DNA from: Pseudomonadota bacterium
GTDB lineage: Bacteria > Pseudomonadota > Alphaproteobacteria > Reyranellales > Reyranellaceae
Reading direction: 5' to 3'
DNA length: 38,784 nt
Assembly: GCA_018240685.1 (NCBI GenBank)
Contig: JAFEFG010000040.1
Location: 1 to 38,784 of the forward strand
The position numbers and the translations under genes were made by a program. Below are positions 1 to 8,389 of this stretch, one piece after another (the first letter of the stretch is position 1; every line of letters begins with the position of its first letter). The notes below the pieces were generated by a model. That model worked only from the letters and a program-made list of their open reading frames with translations, was not told the origin of the DNA and searched no databases.

Positions 1-1026
1 TTACTGGAGGACGATCACGACGCGGCGGTTCTGCGGCTCGCGGACGCCGTCGGCGGTCGGGACCAGCAGGCCCTGCTCGCCCTTGCCGATGACCGTGATC
101 GCCGTCGCCGGCACGCCGTCACGCACCAGGGCGTCCTTGACCGCGTTGGCACGACGCAGCGACAGCGCCATGTTGTAGCTCTCCGGGCCCGACGTGTCGG
201 TGTGGCCGGTCGCCGTGATGCGGGCGTTGCCCTTCGCCTTGTAGGCGTCGGCCGCCTGCTTGATCGTCGCCAGCGCCTGCTGCGACAGGTTCGCCCGATC
301 CCAGTCGAAGAACACCATGAACGACGGCGCCTGCACCGGCGGCGGCGGCGGCGGCGCGGCCTCGGCCGGCGCTCCGAACTTGTACTGCAGGCTCGCCATG
401 ATGCTGAAGTTGTTGTTCGGGTAGCTGCCGTTCAGGCCGTAGGCCGTCCCGGCGAAATTGCCCGAATAGTTGTAGGTGGGGCTGGTGGTGCCGAAGTAGC
501 GCCCATCCAGGTTCAGGCGAAACTGCGAGTCGATGTTCCACCCCACGCCCACGATCCCCTGGTATGCGAACTGGGTGCTGCTGCTGGATCCGCCCAGGGC
601 TGCCGCGTTGGTGAAGGCGATACCGGCACCCGCACCGATATAGGGGGTGATGGTCTGGCCGGACATGAAGTCATACAGGACATTCGCCATGATGCCTGTC
701 TGATTGAAGGACACGCCGGCCGAGCCGGAAATGCCACTGATGTTCGCCGTCGCCGTGTTGCTGCGATACACACCTTCGAGTTCGACCCGCGGGCCGCCGA
801 AGTCGTAGCCGATCATGCCGCCGGCGGCCCATCCGGTATTGGGATAGGCGTTCGTGGTGCCGGTCACGGAAACGCCGCCGCCCCAGAAGGTGGTGTTGGA
901 GGATGTGTTCAGCATCCAGTTAACGCCGCCTTCCGCCCCAATATAGAACCCGGTTGTCGGCACCTGCGCATGGGCGCCGATCGGAAGCGCCACAACCAGG
1001 GCGGCGGAAAACAATGCCTTCTTCAT
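1..1026 (-). CDS. OmpA-family outer membrane beta-barrel protein
   Basis: An outer-membrane porin-like protein of 341 residues that probably anchors the outer membrane to peptidoglycan. Residues 1-20 form a Sec signal peptide ending in the cleavage motif AHA, followed by a Gly/aromatic-rich beta-barrel region of about 21-217. A proline-rich linker (six consecutive Pro near 225-230) leads to a C-terminal OmpA peptidoglycan-binding domain (about 235-341). That domain shows the diagnostic TGHTDTSG (273-280) and a terminal NRRV. The barrel resembles the short opacity/OmpW-like type of alphaproteobacterial surface proteins. The ATG has a good Shine-Dalgarno (GGGGAG, six bases upstream), and the stop codon starts at the first base of the window, so the gene is complete. 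It has its own AT-rich upstream region and appears monocistronic. The porin-versus-structural role is inference. Confidence 0.93.
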   Translation of the reverse strand: MKKALFSAALVVALPIGAHAQVPTTGFYIGAEGGVNWMLNTSSNTTFWGGGVSVTGTTNAYPNTGWAAGGMIGYDFGGPRVELEGVYRSNTATANISGISGSAGVSFNQTGIMANVLYDFMSGQTITPYIGAGAGIAFTNAAALGGSSSSTQFAYQGIVGVGWNIDSQFRLNLDGRYFGTTSPTYNYSGNFAGTAYGLNGSYPNNNFSIMASLQYKFGAPAEAAPPPPPPVQAPSFMVFFDWDRANLSQQALATIKQAADAYKAKGNARITATGHTDTSGPESYNMALSLRRANAVKDALVRDGVPATAITVIGKGEQGLLVPTADGVREPQNRRVVIVLQ

Positions 1027-1066
1027 CTATTTCTCCCCGAGGTACAAAAAACACGACGCAACTTAT

Positions 1067-1094
1067 AGTTTATTCCAAAATCATCGATTATCAA
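1067..1094 (-). promoter_or_regulatory. Candidate sigma70-type promoter of the OmpA-like gene
   Basis: On the minus strand a TTGATA box (1089-1094; five of six matches to TTGACA) lies 16 bp from TAAACT (1067-1072; four of six matches to TATAAT). Both sit in an unusually AT-rich island about 40-70 bp upstream of the OmpA-like start. Spacing and position fit a housekeeping promoter, but no transcription start is known. Confidence 0.45.
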
Positions 1095-1207
1095 AGGGGT
1101 AGAGTGATTATTTCGCGTATCGGTTGCGCCAGGCGGCGAACCGACACGACGCACGGGGGGCTTCCGACCTGAAGCTGGCGTCCCTGAAGCCGGCGTCGCC
1201 GTACAGG

Positions 1208-2974
1208 TTATTTCCCGGCTCGGTCCTTTGGTTCCAGCCGATAGACGGATCCGGCGGTCGCATCGTCGAGAAGGCGTACGCCGACGAAGCTGTCGTGCAG
1301 GACACGATAGAGCGCGCCGATGCGGTCGGCGTCGGCGACCATGCCGGTCTCGGACAGGAGTTCCGGCAACGTGTCCGTCCAGACACGCACGGTCACGACG
1401 TCATATCCGAGACTGCGCGCGCGCTCGATTTCCGCCTTCAGCGCCTCGGCATGCTTGTCCGGACTCCAGTCCGGATGCCGCAGCAGAGTCGCAATCAGGC
1501 CGATCCATCTGATCGGCGGCGAAGGTGTGGGCGCCGCAGCGAGGTCGGCGATCCCCGGCTCGGGCGTCGCTCCCAATGAACGGAAGTAGGAGGACGACCA
1601 TTCGAAATCGTGAAGGAGGAACACCGTGCGTGTCGGGTCCGCGACCTTCTTGATGCGCTCCACGGCCAGGCGCCAGTTCGTGTCGGCGCCGCGTACGGGC
1701 GTGAGGCTCCAGAGGCTGTTCGCCAGCAGGGCGATCGAAACGGCGGCCAGGAGCCGGGGGCCGGCAGGTCCCCGCCGCCGCCATATATCGCCCGCGATGA
1801 GCGCAGCGCCGAGCGTCAGCCAACCCATGACGTTGATCTGCATCTGCGGATCCTGCGGCTGCGAGTAGAAGTTCATCACCTCGCCGGCGAGGAACGTGCC
1901 GCCGAAGACCGCTGCCAGTGCCCAGGCCTGCGTGCTGCTCCGCGCGCGCCACAGGATCGCGATCGACGCCGCCGCGGCCGCCACGATCATCGTGAGGCCG
2001 GTGATGCGCCAGACATCCCATCCGCCGGGAAAATCGGCGATGGTGATCATGCCCGCACCCAGCAGGTAGCCCGTCATGCCGTCGAAAAGGTAGACGACCT
2101 TCGGCCAGGTGAAGCCACCCCACGAGGATCCGACGCCCTTGCCGGTCCAGAGCAGCCCCGTCACGCCGACCGCACCGGCATGTCCGTGCCAGGCCAGCGC
2201 CACCACGGCCGTCGTCGCCAGCATGGCGCCGGCAAAGAGGGCGATCCAGGCGACACGTATCGTCGGCCGCTTCTCGCAGAGCCAGAGAGCGGCGAGCATC
2301 GCCGGCAGGGTCGGGAACATCAGCCGCCATTCGAACAGCCACCCGATGGTGAAGATCGCGGCAACGACGCAGACCCGCAGCGCGGTCGGCCGCGCGAACC
2401 AGATGGCCGCCAGGGCCATCGAGGAGAACATCACCGTGTAGCTCGACATGATGTCCTCGTTGATGACGGCGAGGACGAGCACGTCGTAGCAGGCGAGGTG
2501 GAACAGCGCGGCGAGCAGGGCCAGGATGCGCCGCCCGGTAATGTGGCGGACCAGAAGGTAGACGACGCAGAGACAAAGGCTTGCGCTCAGTGCGTTGAGG
2601 AGCGCGATCTGCCGCCGCGGATCGCCGGCCCACAGTCCGAGCAGGTCAAGGACCCGGCAAAGCGCGCCATAGGCGGGGAAGAAGAGATAGTTCGACGGAT
2701 CGAGCGGCGCATGGGCGGGATCGATGATCCACGGCGTCAGCTGCTTCGCCTTCATGATGCCGTTGCCCGTGAGGCCGCCCTGGGCATTGTCGAGCCAGAG
2801 GATGACGCCGATGAAGAAGGCGCCGCCGGCGATCAGGAGGGTCGGGATGTCGATCCAGTAGCCCCCAGCGTGACGGCCCCCGGCGACGCGGAACGGCCGG
2901 CCGGCATCGTCATTGGCGCGCGACCCGGATGTCGTCGCGTCGTGCGTGGCGCCGAGGATCCGACTGTCGGTCAT
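1208..2974 (-). CDS. Multi-pass integral membrane protein, GT-C glycosyltransferase-like
   Basis: A 588-residue protein with roughly ten or more hydrophobic segments between about residues 40 and 430. A soluble C-terminal tail of about 150 residues follows (about 435-588). The early loop after the first membrane segment contains Asp and His residues (for example a DPAHAPLDPSNY stretch). The overall plan (N-terminal membrane helix, acidic loop, many helices, soluble tail) is like GT-C or PMT-type glycosyltransferases and uncharacterised relatives. No catalytic motif can be named with confidence, so the function is unknown; a role in transferring sugars to lipid or cell-surface polymer is only a possibility. 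The Shine-Dalgarno before the ATG is weak. The gene lies upstream of the OmpA-like gene on the same strand, 181 bp apart, and probably has its own transcript. Confidence 0.75.
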   Translation of the reverse strand: MTDSRILGATHDATTSGSRANDDAGRPFRVAGGRHAGGYWIDIPTLLIAGGAFFIGVILWLDNAQGGLTGNGIMKAKQLTPWIIDPAHAPLDPSNYLFFPAYGALCRVLDLLGLWAGDPRRQIALLNALSASLCLCVVYLLVRHITGRRILALLAALFHLACYDVLVLAVINEDIMSSYTVMFSSMALAAIWFARPTALRVCVVAAIFTIGWLFEWRLMFPTLPAMLAALWLCEKRPTIRVAWIALFAGAMLATTAVVALAWHGHAGAVGVTGLLWTGKGVGSSWGGFTWPKVVYLFDGMTGYLLGAGMITIADFPGGWDVWRITGLTMIVAAAAASIAILWRARSSTQAWALAAVFGGTFLAGEVMNFYSQPQDPQMQINVMGWLTLGAALIAGDIWRRRGPAGPRLLAAVSIALLANSLWSLTPVRGADTNWRLAVERIKKVADPTRTVFLLHDFEWSSSYFRSLGATPEPGIADLAAAPTPSPPIRWIGLIATLLRHPDWSPDKHAEALKAEIERARSLGYDVVTVRVWTDTLPELLSETGMVADADRIGALYRVLHDSFVGVRLLDDATAGSVYRLEPKDRAGK

Positions 2975-3241
2975 TGGCCGCCGGTGTCCCTGGTCGGAGC
3001 CCGGCGGTTCCGTCCGTCATCGGGCAGCCTGCATCCCTCTGTCATCGTTTCCCTGCCGCTCTGGCTTGCCGCGCCCATCTCTCCATACTGGGGATACAGC
3101 CGCCGCATCCCCGGCGCCTTCCGGCCGCCATGGATACCTGTCGAGGCCGGCTTTGTGCCACGGAAATTGGGCAGGGGTGTCAGGGGACGAGGGAAGGACC
3201 GCGGCGGCGGTTCGGGCGGGGAAGGCGGGATCAAGCGCGTG

Positions 3242-3343
3242 TCAGCGCAGGAGATATCCGAATTGGCCTTCCGACAGGTATCCGATCAGGGCGAGAATGA
3301 ACACTATGGCAGCGATCGCAAACGTCTTCGTCCTGGGCTCCAT
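3242..3343 (-). CDS. Small single-pass membrane protein, 33 residues
   Basis: A short reading frame that gene finders would usually miss. It starts with ATG, is preceded by a purine-rich GGGGGGAAAG sequence about four bases upstream, and ends in TGA. The product begins with a charged head (MEPRTKT), continues with one hydrophobic helix (about residues 8-22, FAIAAIVFILALIGY) and ends with a short polar/aromatic tail finishing LLR. This positive-in, single-helix design is typical of bacterial small membrane proteins. It sits alone in a 515-bp interval (2975-3489) with no other convincing gene. No homologue is recognised. Its reality rests on the ribosome-binding site and the composition of the helix. 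Confidence 0.5.
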   Translation of the reverse strand: MEPRTKTFAIAAIVFILALIGYLSEGQFGYLLR

Positions 3344-3489
3344 CGTTCTTTCCCCCCGGTTGATCAGCCTGGACTTATGTTATGGCGCGATTCGAAGAGG
3401 GGCGGAAGCGCCCGGTTCCCGCGAAGCGATGAACGCGCGCGCTGCTTGCGGGGCAGGAAGTCCGTCGGCCCCGTCGTGAGGGATCTGCG

Positions 3490-4005
3490 TCAGTAAGAGA
3501 CGGCGCGCTGGAGCGATCCCTTGGGGATCTCGCGCCGCTGGTGGCCCCGGATGAGGATGCCCTGCCGGTCGGGATCGTTCCATGGCGACGGCCCGTCGCC
3601 GCCGGCCGGATGCGGGGTGCCTGCGGTACGCTCCGCCGTTTGCGTCTTTGCGTCTTCCAGCCAGTCCCGCGCCTGATGAAGGCTCTCGAAAAGACGAATG
3701 GGCCGCTCGCCCTGCGTCACCTTTGCGAAGGCATGTCCGAAGCCCACGCGGGCCGGGTTGATGATGAAGGCGACCGGGCCGCGCTTTTCCTTCGGATCGG
3801 CCCGGAAAAGATCGGCTACCTGCTGGACCTGACTTTCCGAGAGATCGGAGCTGGCCGAGAAGATATCGATGATCTTGGTGAATTCAGGCACGTGGGCATC
3901 GAAGAGTTCCCGGGCCGCGCCCTGGATGTCATCGGCTGTCACCTTTCCGCGGGCAACAATGGTCACCGTGCGGTGCAGGCGCGAAATCTCCATGTAGATC
4001 GGCAT
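3490..4005 (-). CDS. STAS/SpoIIAA-like hypothetical protein
   Basis: A 171-residue cytoplasmic protein. Residues 1-120 alternate strands and helices like the STAS/SpoIIAA-like fold: an N-terminal strand pair (MEISRLHRTVTIVARG), a helix over the segment starting DDIQGAARELFD, a strand KIIDIFSAS, then a helix and the strand GPVAFIIN. The last 45 residues or so are rich in Gly, Pro, Arg and Asp and look disordered. The frame is open for a further 65 codons upstream. I chose the ATG at 4005 because GGGAG lies just before it and the upstream translation looks non-coding. It is not in an operon with its neighbours. Function unknown; related short proteins are often of regulatory or unknown role. 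Confidence 0.7.
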   Translation of the reverse strand: MPIYMEISRLHRTVTIVARGKVTADDIQGAARELFDAHVPEFTKIIDIFSASSDLSESQVQQVADLFRADPKEKRGPVAFIINPARVGFGHAFAKVTQGERPIRLFESLHQARDWLEDAKTQTAERTAGTPHPAGGDGPSPWNDPDRQGILIRGHQRREIPKGSLQRAVSY

Positions 4006-4220
4006 GACGCTCCCGGTCTCGGTCGTGTGAGAACGATAGGGCAGACTTTGACGTTCGAGATCGCAGGCTGGCAACCTCGATGACGGACCAATCGCCACAT
4101 GCCGCGATCGTCCGTCCGGGCTTGCCCCGTCATGTTCCGTGAAGACTACCCTGGTGGGTCCCCATCGCCTTCCCGACCAGCGGTCGAAGGCGGGGCTCAT
4201 CGGTCGGCCATTGAAATAAT

Positions 4221-4296
4221 TGGCGCTCCCAACGGGAGTCGAACCCGTGTTTCAGCCTTGAGAGGGCCGCGTCCTAGGCCTCTAGACGATGGGAGC
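4221..4296 (-). tRNA. tRNA-Glu (anticodon CTC)
   Basis: A complete cloverleaf reads on the minus strand. The 7-bp acceptor stem is GCTCCCA pairing with TGGGAGC, the discriminator is G, and the 3' CCA is encoded. The D-arm contains the CGTCTAGAGGCCTAGGAC sequence typical of bacterial tRNA-Glu, and the T-arm contains GGTTCGAACTCC. The anticodon loop is CTCTCAA, so positions 34-36 read CTC and decode GAG. The length is 76 nt including CCA. No integrase or attachment-site duplication is seen beside it. Confidence 0.97.
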
Positions 4297-4349
4297 GAGA
4301 CCGGAGCGGGAGAGATAGTCGAAGGCGCGGTCCGGCGCAAGCTCGGGAA

Positions 4350-5402
4350 TCATCCGGGTTTCCGGCCCGTGACGCGCGACAGGACGCCCGGAACGAAGGG
4401 GTGGACGGCGACATCGCGGAAGCCCGCATCCTGCAGATATCCCTTCACCTCCGATTCGGTATGGGCGAGGCCCGTGCTGCCGAAGACGCCTTCGTTCAGG
4501 CCCCACAGCGCCGCCGACAATGGCCCCCGCCGGTCGTCGTGCAGGGTCTCGCCGATCAGGTGCATCTCGCCGCCGGGGACGAGGGCGGCAAACGCCTTGC
4601 CGACCACGAGCCGGATCAGCGCCGGCTCGTACTGCGGCAGGTTGCTGGCCATGACCACGACATCGACGCCCTGCGGGAATTCGCTGGTGGTGAAGTCGCC
4701 GGCAAGAGTGCTGACGCGGTCGCCCGCCTTGTTCGCCTCGATGTATTCGCGGGCCACCACCGTCACCGGCGGCAGGTCGAGCACGATCGCCTTCAGGCCG
4801 GGGAAGGTCTGGGTGGCGACGATGCTGTAGGCGCCCGAGCCGCCGCCGAGGTCCAGCATCAGCTTGCGGCCGCTGAGATCGACGCTGCGGCTGAACAGGC
4901 GGGCGGCTCCCATGCCGATCGAGTAGGTGGCCGCGTGATAGCGGCGGGCGTCCTCGACCGTGAACGCCTCGTAGGCGCCGAGCCGCTTCTCGACCGGGCT
5001 GCGCAGCCGCTGGCTGAGTTCGCCGTAGGCGGTCCAGCGCGGCTTGGTGAACAGGATCCAGGGCCCTGCATAGCGGTCGCTGTCCTTGACCAGAAAGCGC
5101 TGCACGTCGGGAGCATTGGCGAAGCGGCTGTCCTTGCCGGCGCTTTCGCGCGTGAGCAGCGCCATGGCCACCAGCGCCGTGAGCAGGCGCTCGGCATTGC
5201 GTTCGCTGATCCCGACCGCCTTGGCCGCGGTCGGCACGGTATCGTGCCCGCGCGCGATGGCGGTGAAGACGTCGAGCTCGACGGCGGCCATCAGCGCGGC
5301 GCTTTCCCAATAGGCCTGCGCCATCTTCTGCAGGCGGGTCGTGTCGAGACGGGGCTTGGCCGGAGAAGAGACCGGCGCGGAGGTCGAAGCGGTATCGGAC
5401 AT
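4350..5402 (-). CDS. SAM-dependent methyltransferase, O-methyltransferase family 2 type
   Basis: A 350-residue protein with the layout of small-molecule O-methyltransferases such as hydroxyneurosporene and acetylserotonin methyltransferases. It has an N-terminal winged-helix dimerisation region (about 22-110, with AVELDVFTAIA and a helix-turn-helix-like segment at 58-82). A Rossmann-type methyltransferase domain follows, with the SAM motif LDLGGGSGAY (183-192), an acidic residue at the end of strand 2 (VLDLPPV, 207-213) and GDF near 235. The usual catalytic His region is GETLHDD (284-290). Substrate unknown. The ATG is preceded by AGAGGAAACG. It is divergent from the class II aldolase gene (75 bp between starts) and may share a promoter region with it, but no pathway link is evident. 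The tRNA-Glu gene lies just downstream. Confidence 0.88.
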   Translation of the reverse strand: MSDTASTSAPVSSPAKPRLDTTRLQKMAQAYWESAALMAAVELDVFTAIARGHDTVPTAAKAVGISERNAERLLTALVAMALLTRESAGKDSRFANAPDVQRFLVKDSDRYAGPWILFTKPRWTAYGELSQRLRSPVEKRLGAYEAFTVEDARRYHAATYSIGMGAARLFSRSVDLSGRKLMLDLGGGSGAYSIVATQTFPGLKAIVLDLPPVTVVAREYIEANKAGDRVSTLAGDFTTSEFPQGVDVVVMASNLPQYEPALIRLVVGKAFAALVPGGEMHLIGETLHDDRRGPLSAALWGLNEGVFGSTGLAHTESEVKGYLQDAGFRDVAVHPFVPGVLSRVTGRKPG

Positions 5403-5477
5403 TGGCGTTTCCTCTTGGTTTGCCGCATCCTAGCCCGGCGCCGAGGATTCACCGATTCCGCCGGGAGGAACGAAACC

Positions 5478-6281
5478 ATGGACATGCCGATCGCCCAGGA
5501 CCTGCCGATCACCGGCATCGACGTCTATTCCCTGCCGCCCCGGGAAGGCGAGGCGGTGCTGCGCCGCCAGCTCGCGGCGGCCTATCGGCTGGTCGACTAT
5601 TTCGGCTGGACCGAGCTGATCTACGGCCATCTGACGGCCCGCGTTCCGGGCGACGCGCCGCACTTCCTGATCAATCCCTACGGCCTCAACTACGACGAGG
5701 TCACGGCCTCGAACCTGGTGAAGATCGATCTCGACGGCCGGATCGTCGAATCCAGCCCCCATCCGGTGAACTATGCGGGCTTCGTCATCCATTCCGCGAT
5801 CCACATGGCCCATGCGATGCGGCACAAGGTGGTGATGCACACCCACACGCGGGCCGGCATGGCGGTGTGTGCGCTCAAGGATGGGCTGCTGCCGATCTCG
5901 ATGGTTTCCACCGCCTTCCACGGCAAGCTCGCCTATCACGACTACGAAGGGCCGAGCCTCGATCTCGACGAGCGCGGCCGGCTGCTGAAGAATCTCGGCG
6001 ACCATCAGGCGATGCTGCTGCGCAATCACGGCCTGCTCGCGACCGGTCGCTCCGTGCCGGAAGCCTTCCTGCGGCTCTATCGCCTCGAGCGCGCCTGCCA
6101 GATCCAGATCGACGCCGCGGCGGCAGGCACGCTGAACGTCATGGGCGACAATCTCGCCACCAAGTCGGGTGCCGACATGGACCGCTTCTCGGAGATGGAA
6201 TCCGATGTCGGCATCGGCGACCTCGAATTCGCGGCGCTGGTCCGCAAGCTCGACAAGACCGACCCGGGCTGGCGGCACTAA
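5478..6281 (+). CDS. Class II aldolase/adducin family protein
   Basis: A 267-residue metal-dependent protein of the L-fuculose-phosphate aldolase/adducin fold. The zinc-binding HTH triplet is at 121-123, and a further candidate metal ligand is His184 in LRNHGLL (181-187). The N-terminal segment YFGWTELIYGHLTARV (41-56) is typical of the branch often annotated as a class II aldolase family protein in proteobacteria. Many of these are of unknown substrate and are not proven aldolases. The open frame extends far upstream (antisense to the methyltransferase). The chosen ATG has a strong GGGAGGAA seven bases before it and gives the family's usual length. Its downstream neighbour is convergent. The 168-bp gap to that neighbour shows no clear gene. 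Confidence 0.9.
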   Translation: MDMPIAQDLPITGIDVYSLPPREGEAVLRRQLAAAYRLVDYFGWTELIYGHLTARVPGDAPHFLINPYGLNYDEVTASNLVKIDLDGRIVESSPHPVNYAGFVIHSAIHMAHAMRHKVVMHTHTRAGMAVCALKDGLLPISMVSTAFHGKLAYHDYEGPSLDLDERGRLLKNLGDHQAMLLRNHGLLATGRSVPEAFLRLYRLERACQIQIDAAAAGTLNVMGDNLATKSGADMDRFSEMESDVGIGDLEFAALVRKLDKTDPGWRH

Positions 6282-6449
6282 AGCGCGAGGACTTTTGCTT
6301 CGCCCGTCGTCCGGCGCTCGTCGCGTCAGCCGCGCCTGCGCCGGGACAACGGCATGAATCGGCGAAAAGTCATCGCGCAGCAGGGTCCGTAGAGGCGCCC
6401 GGACGTGGAAAGCCCGCCAATTCGACTCTTCGGGAATGACGCTCCGGCG

Positions 6450-6950
6450 CTAAGGAAGCCTGTAGAGTTTCCGCAGCGAACCAGTAGCGCTCACGATGTC
6501 GGAGATTCGCCAGCCTTGCGGCGTCCGGATCAGAAGCACGGTGAGCGTCTTGGGCTCGCCGAGATTCCGGAAGGCCACGGCGCCCTGCGCGGTGTTGTCG
6601 CCGGCCGACGCCACGATGGTGAGATCCGTGATCTGCCAGTCCTGAGCATCGACGAAGGGATCGCCGTCGAGAAGCGGCGCCTCCTTGTGCTGCCTCGCGG
6701 CCGCCACGTCCTTTTCGATCGCGGCGGCGAGGTCGGGCGCGAAGAAGCGGCGGGGCTCCCAGTATGGTTGCCCCTTGAAGCCTTCCTGACGGTAGGGCTG
6801 GTAGAGCCCGTCGAGAAAGGCTTGCGGCGTCTGCCCCTGGGCCATGACAGAGGGCGCCACGATCGTGGACGCCAGGGCGGAGGTTGGGACGGCAAGGAGA
6901 AGCGCCGTCGCCAGGCGCCGCCCGGGAACGCGAGAGGACATGCCCATCAT
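6450..6950 (-). CDS. Secreted hypothetical protein, DUF3828-like
   Basis: A 166-residue exported protein. Residues 1-38 form a signal peptide (positive start, hydrophobic core LATALLLAVPTSALAS, likely cleavage after VMAQ). The mature part begins with a helix (PQAFLDGLYQPYRQEG), then RRFFAPDLAAAIEKD. A beta-rich half follows with ITDLTIVAS, AVAFRN, LTVLLIRTPQGWRISDIV. This helix-then-sheet pattern is like DUF3828/NTF2-like periplasmic proteins; the family call is tentative. Its start overlaps the guanine deaminase stop in ATGA, so it is translationally coupled as the last gene of the threonine aldolase-molybdoenzyme-guaD operon. Two ATG codons (6950 and 6947) are possible starts. A role linked to that operon is inference. 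Confidence 0.75.
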   Translation of the reverse strand: MMGMSSRVPGRRLATALLLAVPTSALASTIVAPSVMAQGQTPQAFLDGLYQPYRQEGFKGQPYWEPRRFFAPDLAAAIEKDVAAARQHKEAPLLDGDPFVDAQDWQITDLTIVASAGDNTAQGAVAFRNLGEPKTLTVLLIRTPQGWRISDIVSATGSLRKLYRLP

Positions 6951-8329
6951 TTCCCTCCCTTCCTGTAGAGCCGCTTGCCCATGATCCAGGTCTCATCGAC
7001 CGCCCGGTCGTCGCCGACCATCATGACGCCGAACAGGAGGTCCGCGGCCTGGTCGACGGTCGTCGGCCCTTCCTCGCCGGCAATCAGCGACTGGCGCCAG
7101 GTCAGCGACGAGGGGCCGGCCTTCCAGTCCAGCACCACGAAATCGGCCTCCTTGCCGGGCTCGAAGTTGCCGACGAGATCGTCGACATAGAGCCCTTCCG
7201 CGCCGCCCAGCGTGACCGACCAGAAGCCGCGATAGGGCGAGACCTTGTTGCGTTCGGCCTCCTCCGGCCTGTCGTGCAGCCGGCCCGCGTTGCACATGCC
7301 GACCTTGTAGGCCTCGTCTAGAACGCCCAGCAGCGAGAAGCGGTTGCCGGCGCCGACATCGGTGCCCCAGGAGAGCCGCACGCGCGAGCGCGGGTCGGTG
7401 GCGCGGCCAAGCCGGAACAGGCCGCTGCCGAGGAAGAGATTGGAGCAGGGGCAGAAGCAGATCGCGGAACCGCTGCGCGCCAGGCGGCCGAACTCGTCGT
7501 CCGACAGCCAGATGCCGTGCCCGCCGGTGAATTTCGGGCCGGTGAGGCCGTACTTCTCGTAGATGGCGAGATAGTCCGCGCATCCCGGATGGGCCTCGAC
7601 GACGGCGCTGACCTCGCTCGTGTCTTCCGAGATGTGCGTGTTCACCCAGCAGTCGGGATGTTCCTGCTTGAGCCGGCGGCAGGCGTCGAGCAGCTCCGGC
7701 GTGGCGCCGAGCGCGTAGCGCGGCGTGATGGCGTAGAGGTTCCGGCCCCGGCGGTGGTAGCGCTCGATCAGGCGCTTGCTGTCGGCATAGAAGGAGGAAG
7801 CGGATCGCATGTATTCCGCCGGCGCCAGCCGGTCGATGCCGGTGAGGCCAGCGATGAGGCGCATGTTGCGCCGGCCGGCCTCGTCGAACAGTTCCTCCGT
7901 CGCCACCGGCGCGCTGGTCGTGAAGGCCTGGCAGGTCGTGGTGCCCGCGGCGAGCAGGTTGTCGAAGAAGCGCCGCGCCGCGTCGCGCGCATAGTCGCGG
8001 TCCTCGTACTTCAGCTCCTCGGGAAAGACCCAGCGCTGCAGCCACGGCAGGAGCTGCTCGCCGAAGGCACCCAGCACCCGCGTCTGCGGGAAGTGGATAT
8101 GGCCGTCGATGAAGCCGGGCAGGATCAGCCGGTCCCGGATGGGCGTGATCGCGAGGGAGGGGTGGCGTCTTGCCGTCTCTTCGTAGATGCCGAAGTCGAT
8201 GATCCTGCCGTCCTCGATCACCAGCAGGCCGTCGACGAGGAAGCGGGCCGAGTCGGCTTCGCGGCCGACATGCTTCCAGGGATCGTCGACGAAGTCGAAG
8301 AACGTGCCGCGGATGCCGTGCGCGGTCAT
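6947..8329 (-). CDS. guaD: Guanine deaminase
   Basis: A 460-residue cytoplasmic metal-dependent amidohydrolase that hydrolyses guanine to xanthine and ammonia in purine salvage and catabolism. The zinc ligands of the family are visible: His77 and His79 in PGFIDGHIHFPQ (71-82), His232 in THISE (231-235), His271 in GGHGIWLSD (269-277) and Asp324 in WGTDVGAG (321-328). The HFPQ and GHGIWLSD segments separate guanine deaminase from other amidohydrolases. Length is normal. The gene lies 60 bp after the molybdoenzyme gene and overlaps the following DUF3828-like gene by four bases, so it is in one operon with both. No xanthine dehydrogenase is present in the window to take the product further. The Shine-Dalgarno is weak, which leaves the exact start slightly uncertain. 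Confidence 0.94.
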   Translation of the reverse strand: MTAHGIRGTFFDFVDDPWKHVGREADSARFLVDGLLVIEDGRIIDFGIYEETARRHPSLAITPIRDRLILPGFIDGHIHFPQTRVLGAFGEQLLPWLQRWVFPEELKYEDRDYARDAARRFFDNLLAAGTTTCQAFTTSAPVATEELFDEAGRRNMRLIAGLTGIDRLAPAEYMRSASSFYADSKRLIERYHRRGRNLYAITPRYALGATPELLDACRRLKQEHPDCWVNTHISEDTSEVSAVVEAHPGCADYLAIYEKYGLTGPKFTGGHGIWLSDDEFGRLARSGSAICFCPCSNLFLGSGLFRLGRATDPRSRVRLSWGTDVGAGNRFSLLGVLDEAYKVGMCNAGRLHDRPEEAERNKVSPYRGFWSVTLGGAEGLYVDDLVGNFEPGKEADFVVLDWKAGPSSLTWRQSLIAGEEGPTTVDQAADLLFGVMMVGDDRAVDETWIMGKRLYRKGGK

Positions 8330-8389
8330 TCCGGGTACGTGCTCATGGCCGGCGTTCCGGGCGACGCCGTGGGCAGGCCTGGACCCGCG

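Noticed and set aside
2971..3234. Minus-strand 87-codon frame whose stop overlaps the start of the 588-residue membrane protein
   Set aside because: Pro/Arg-rich, no ribosome-binding site and no recognisable fold; the overlap is probably chance.
1610..3496. Plus-strand open frame of 628 codons over the membrane protein gene
   Set aside because: Composition is Arg/Gly/Asp/His-rich without hydrophobic core or motif; the opposite strand encodes a coherent membrane protein.
4006..4200. N-terminal 65-codon extension of the STAS-like protein
   Set aside because: No Shine-Dalgarno at the far start and atypical composition; the internal ATG at 4005 has GGGAG just upstream.
4221..4296. tRNA-Glu as an integration site
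   Set aside because: No integrase gene, no repeat of the tRNA 3' end and no change of gene character nearby.
6282..6449. GACTTTT...AAAAGTC inverted repeat as a bidirectional terminator between the convergent genes
   Set aside because: The arms are short and about 60 bp apart with imperfect extension; not convincing as a terminator.
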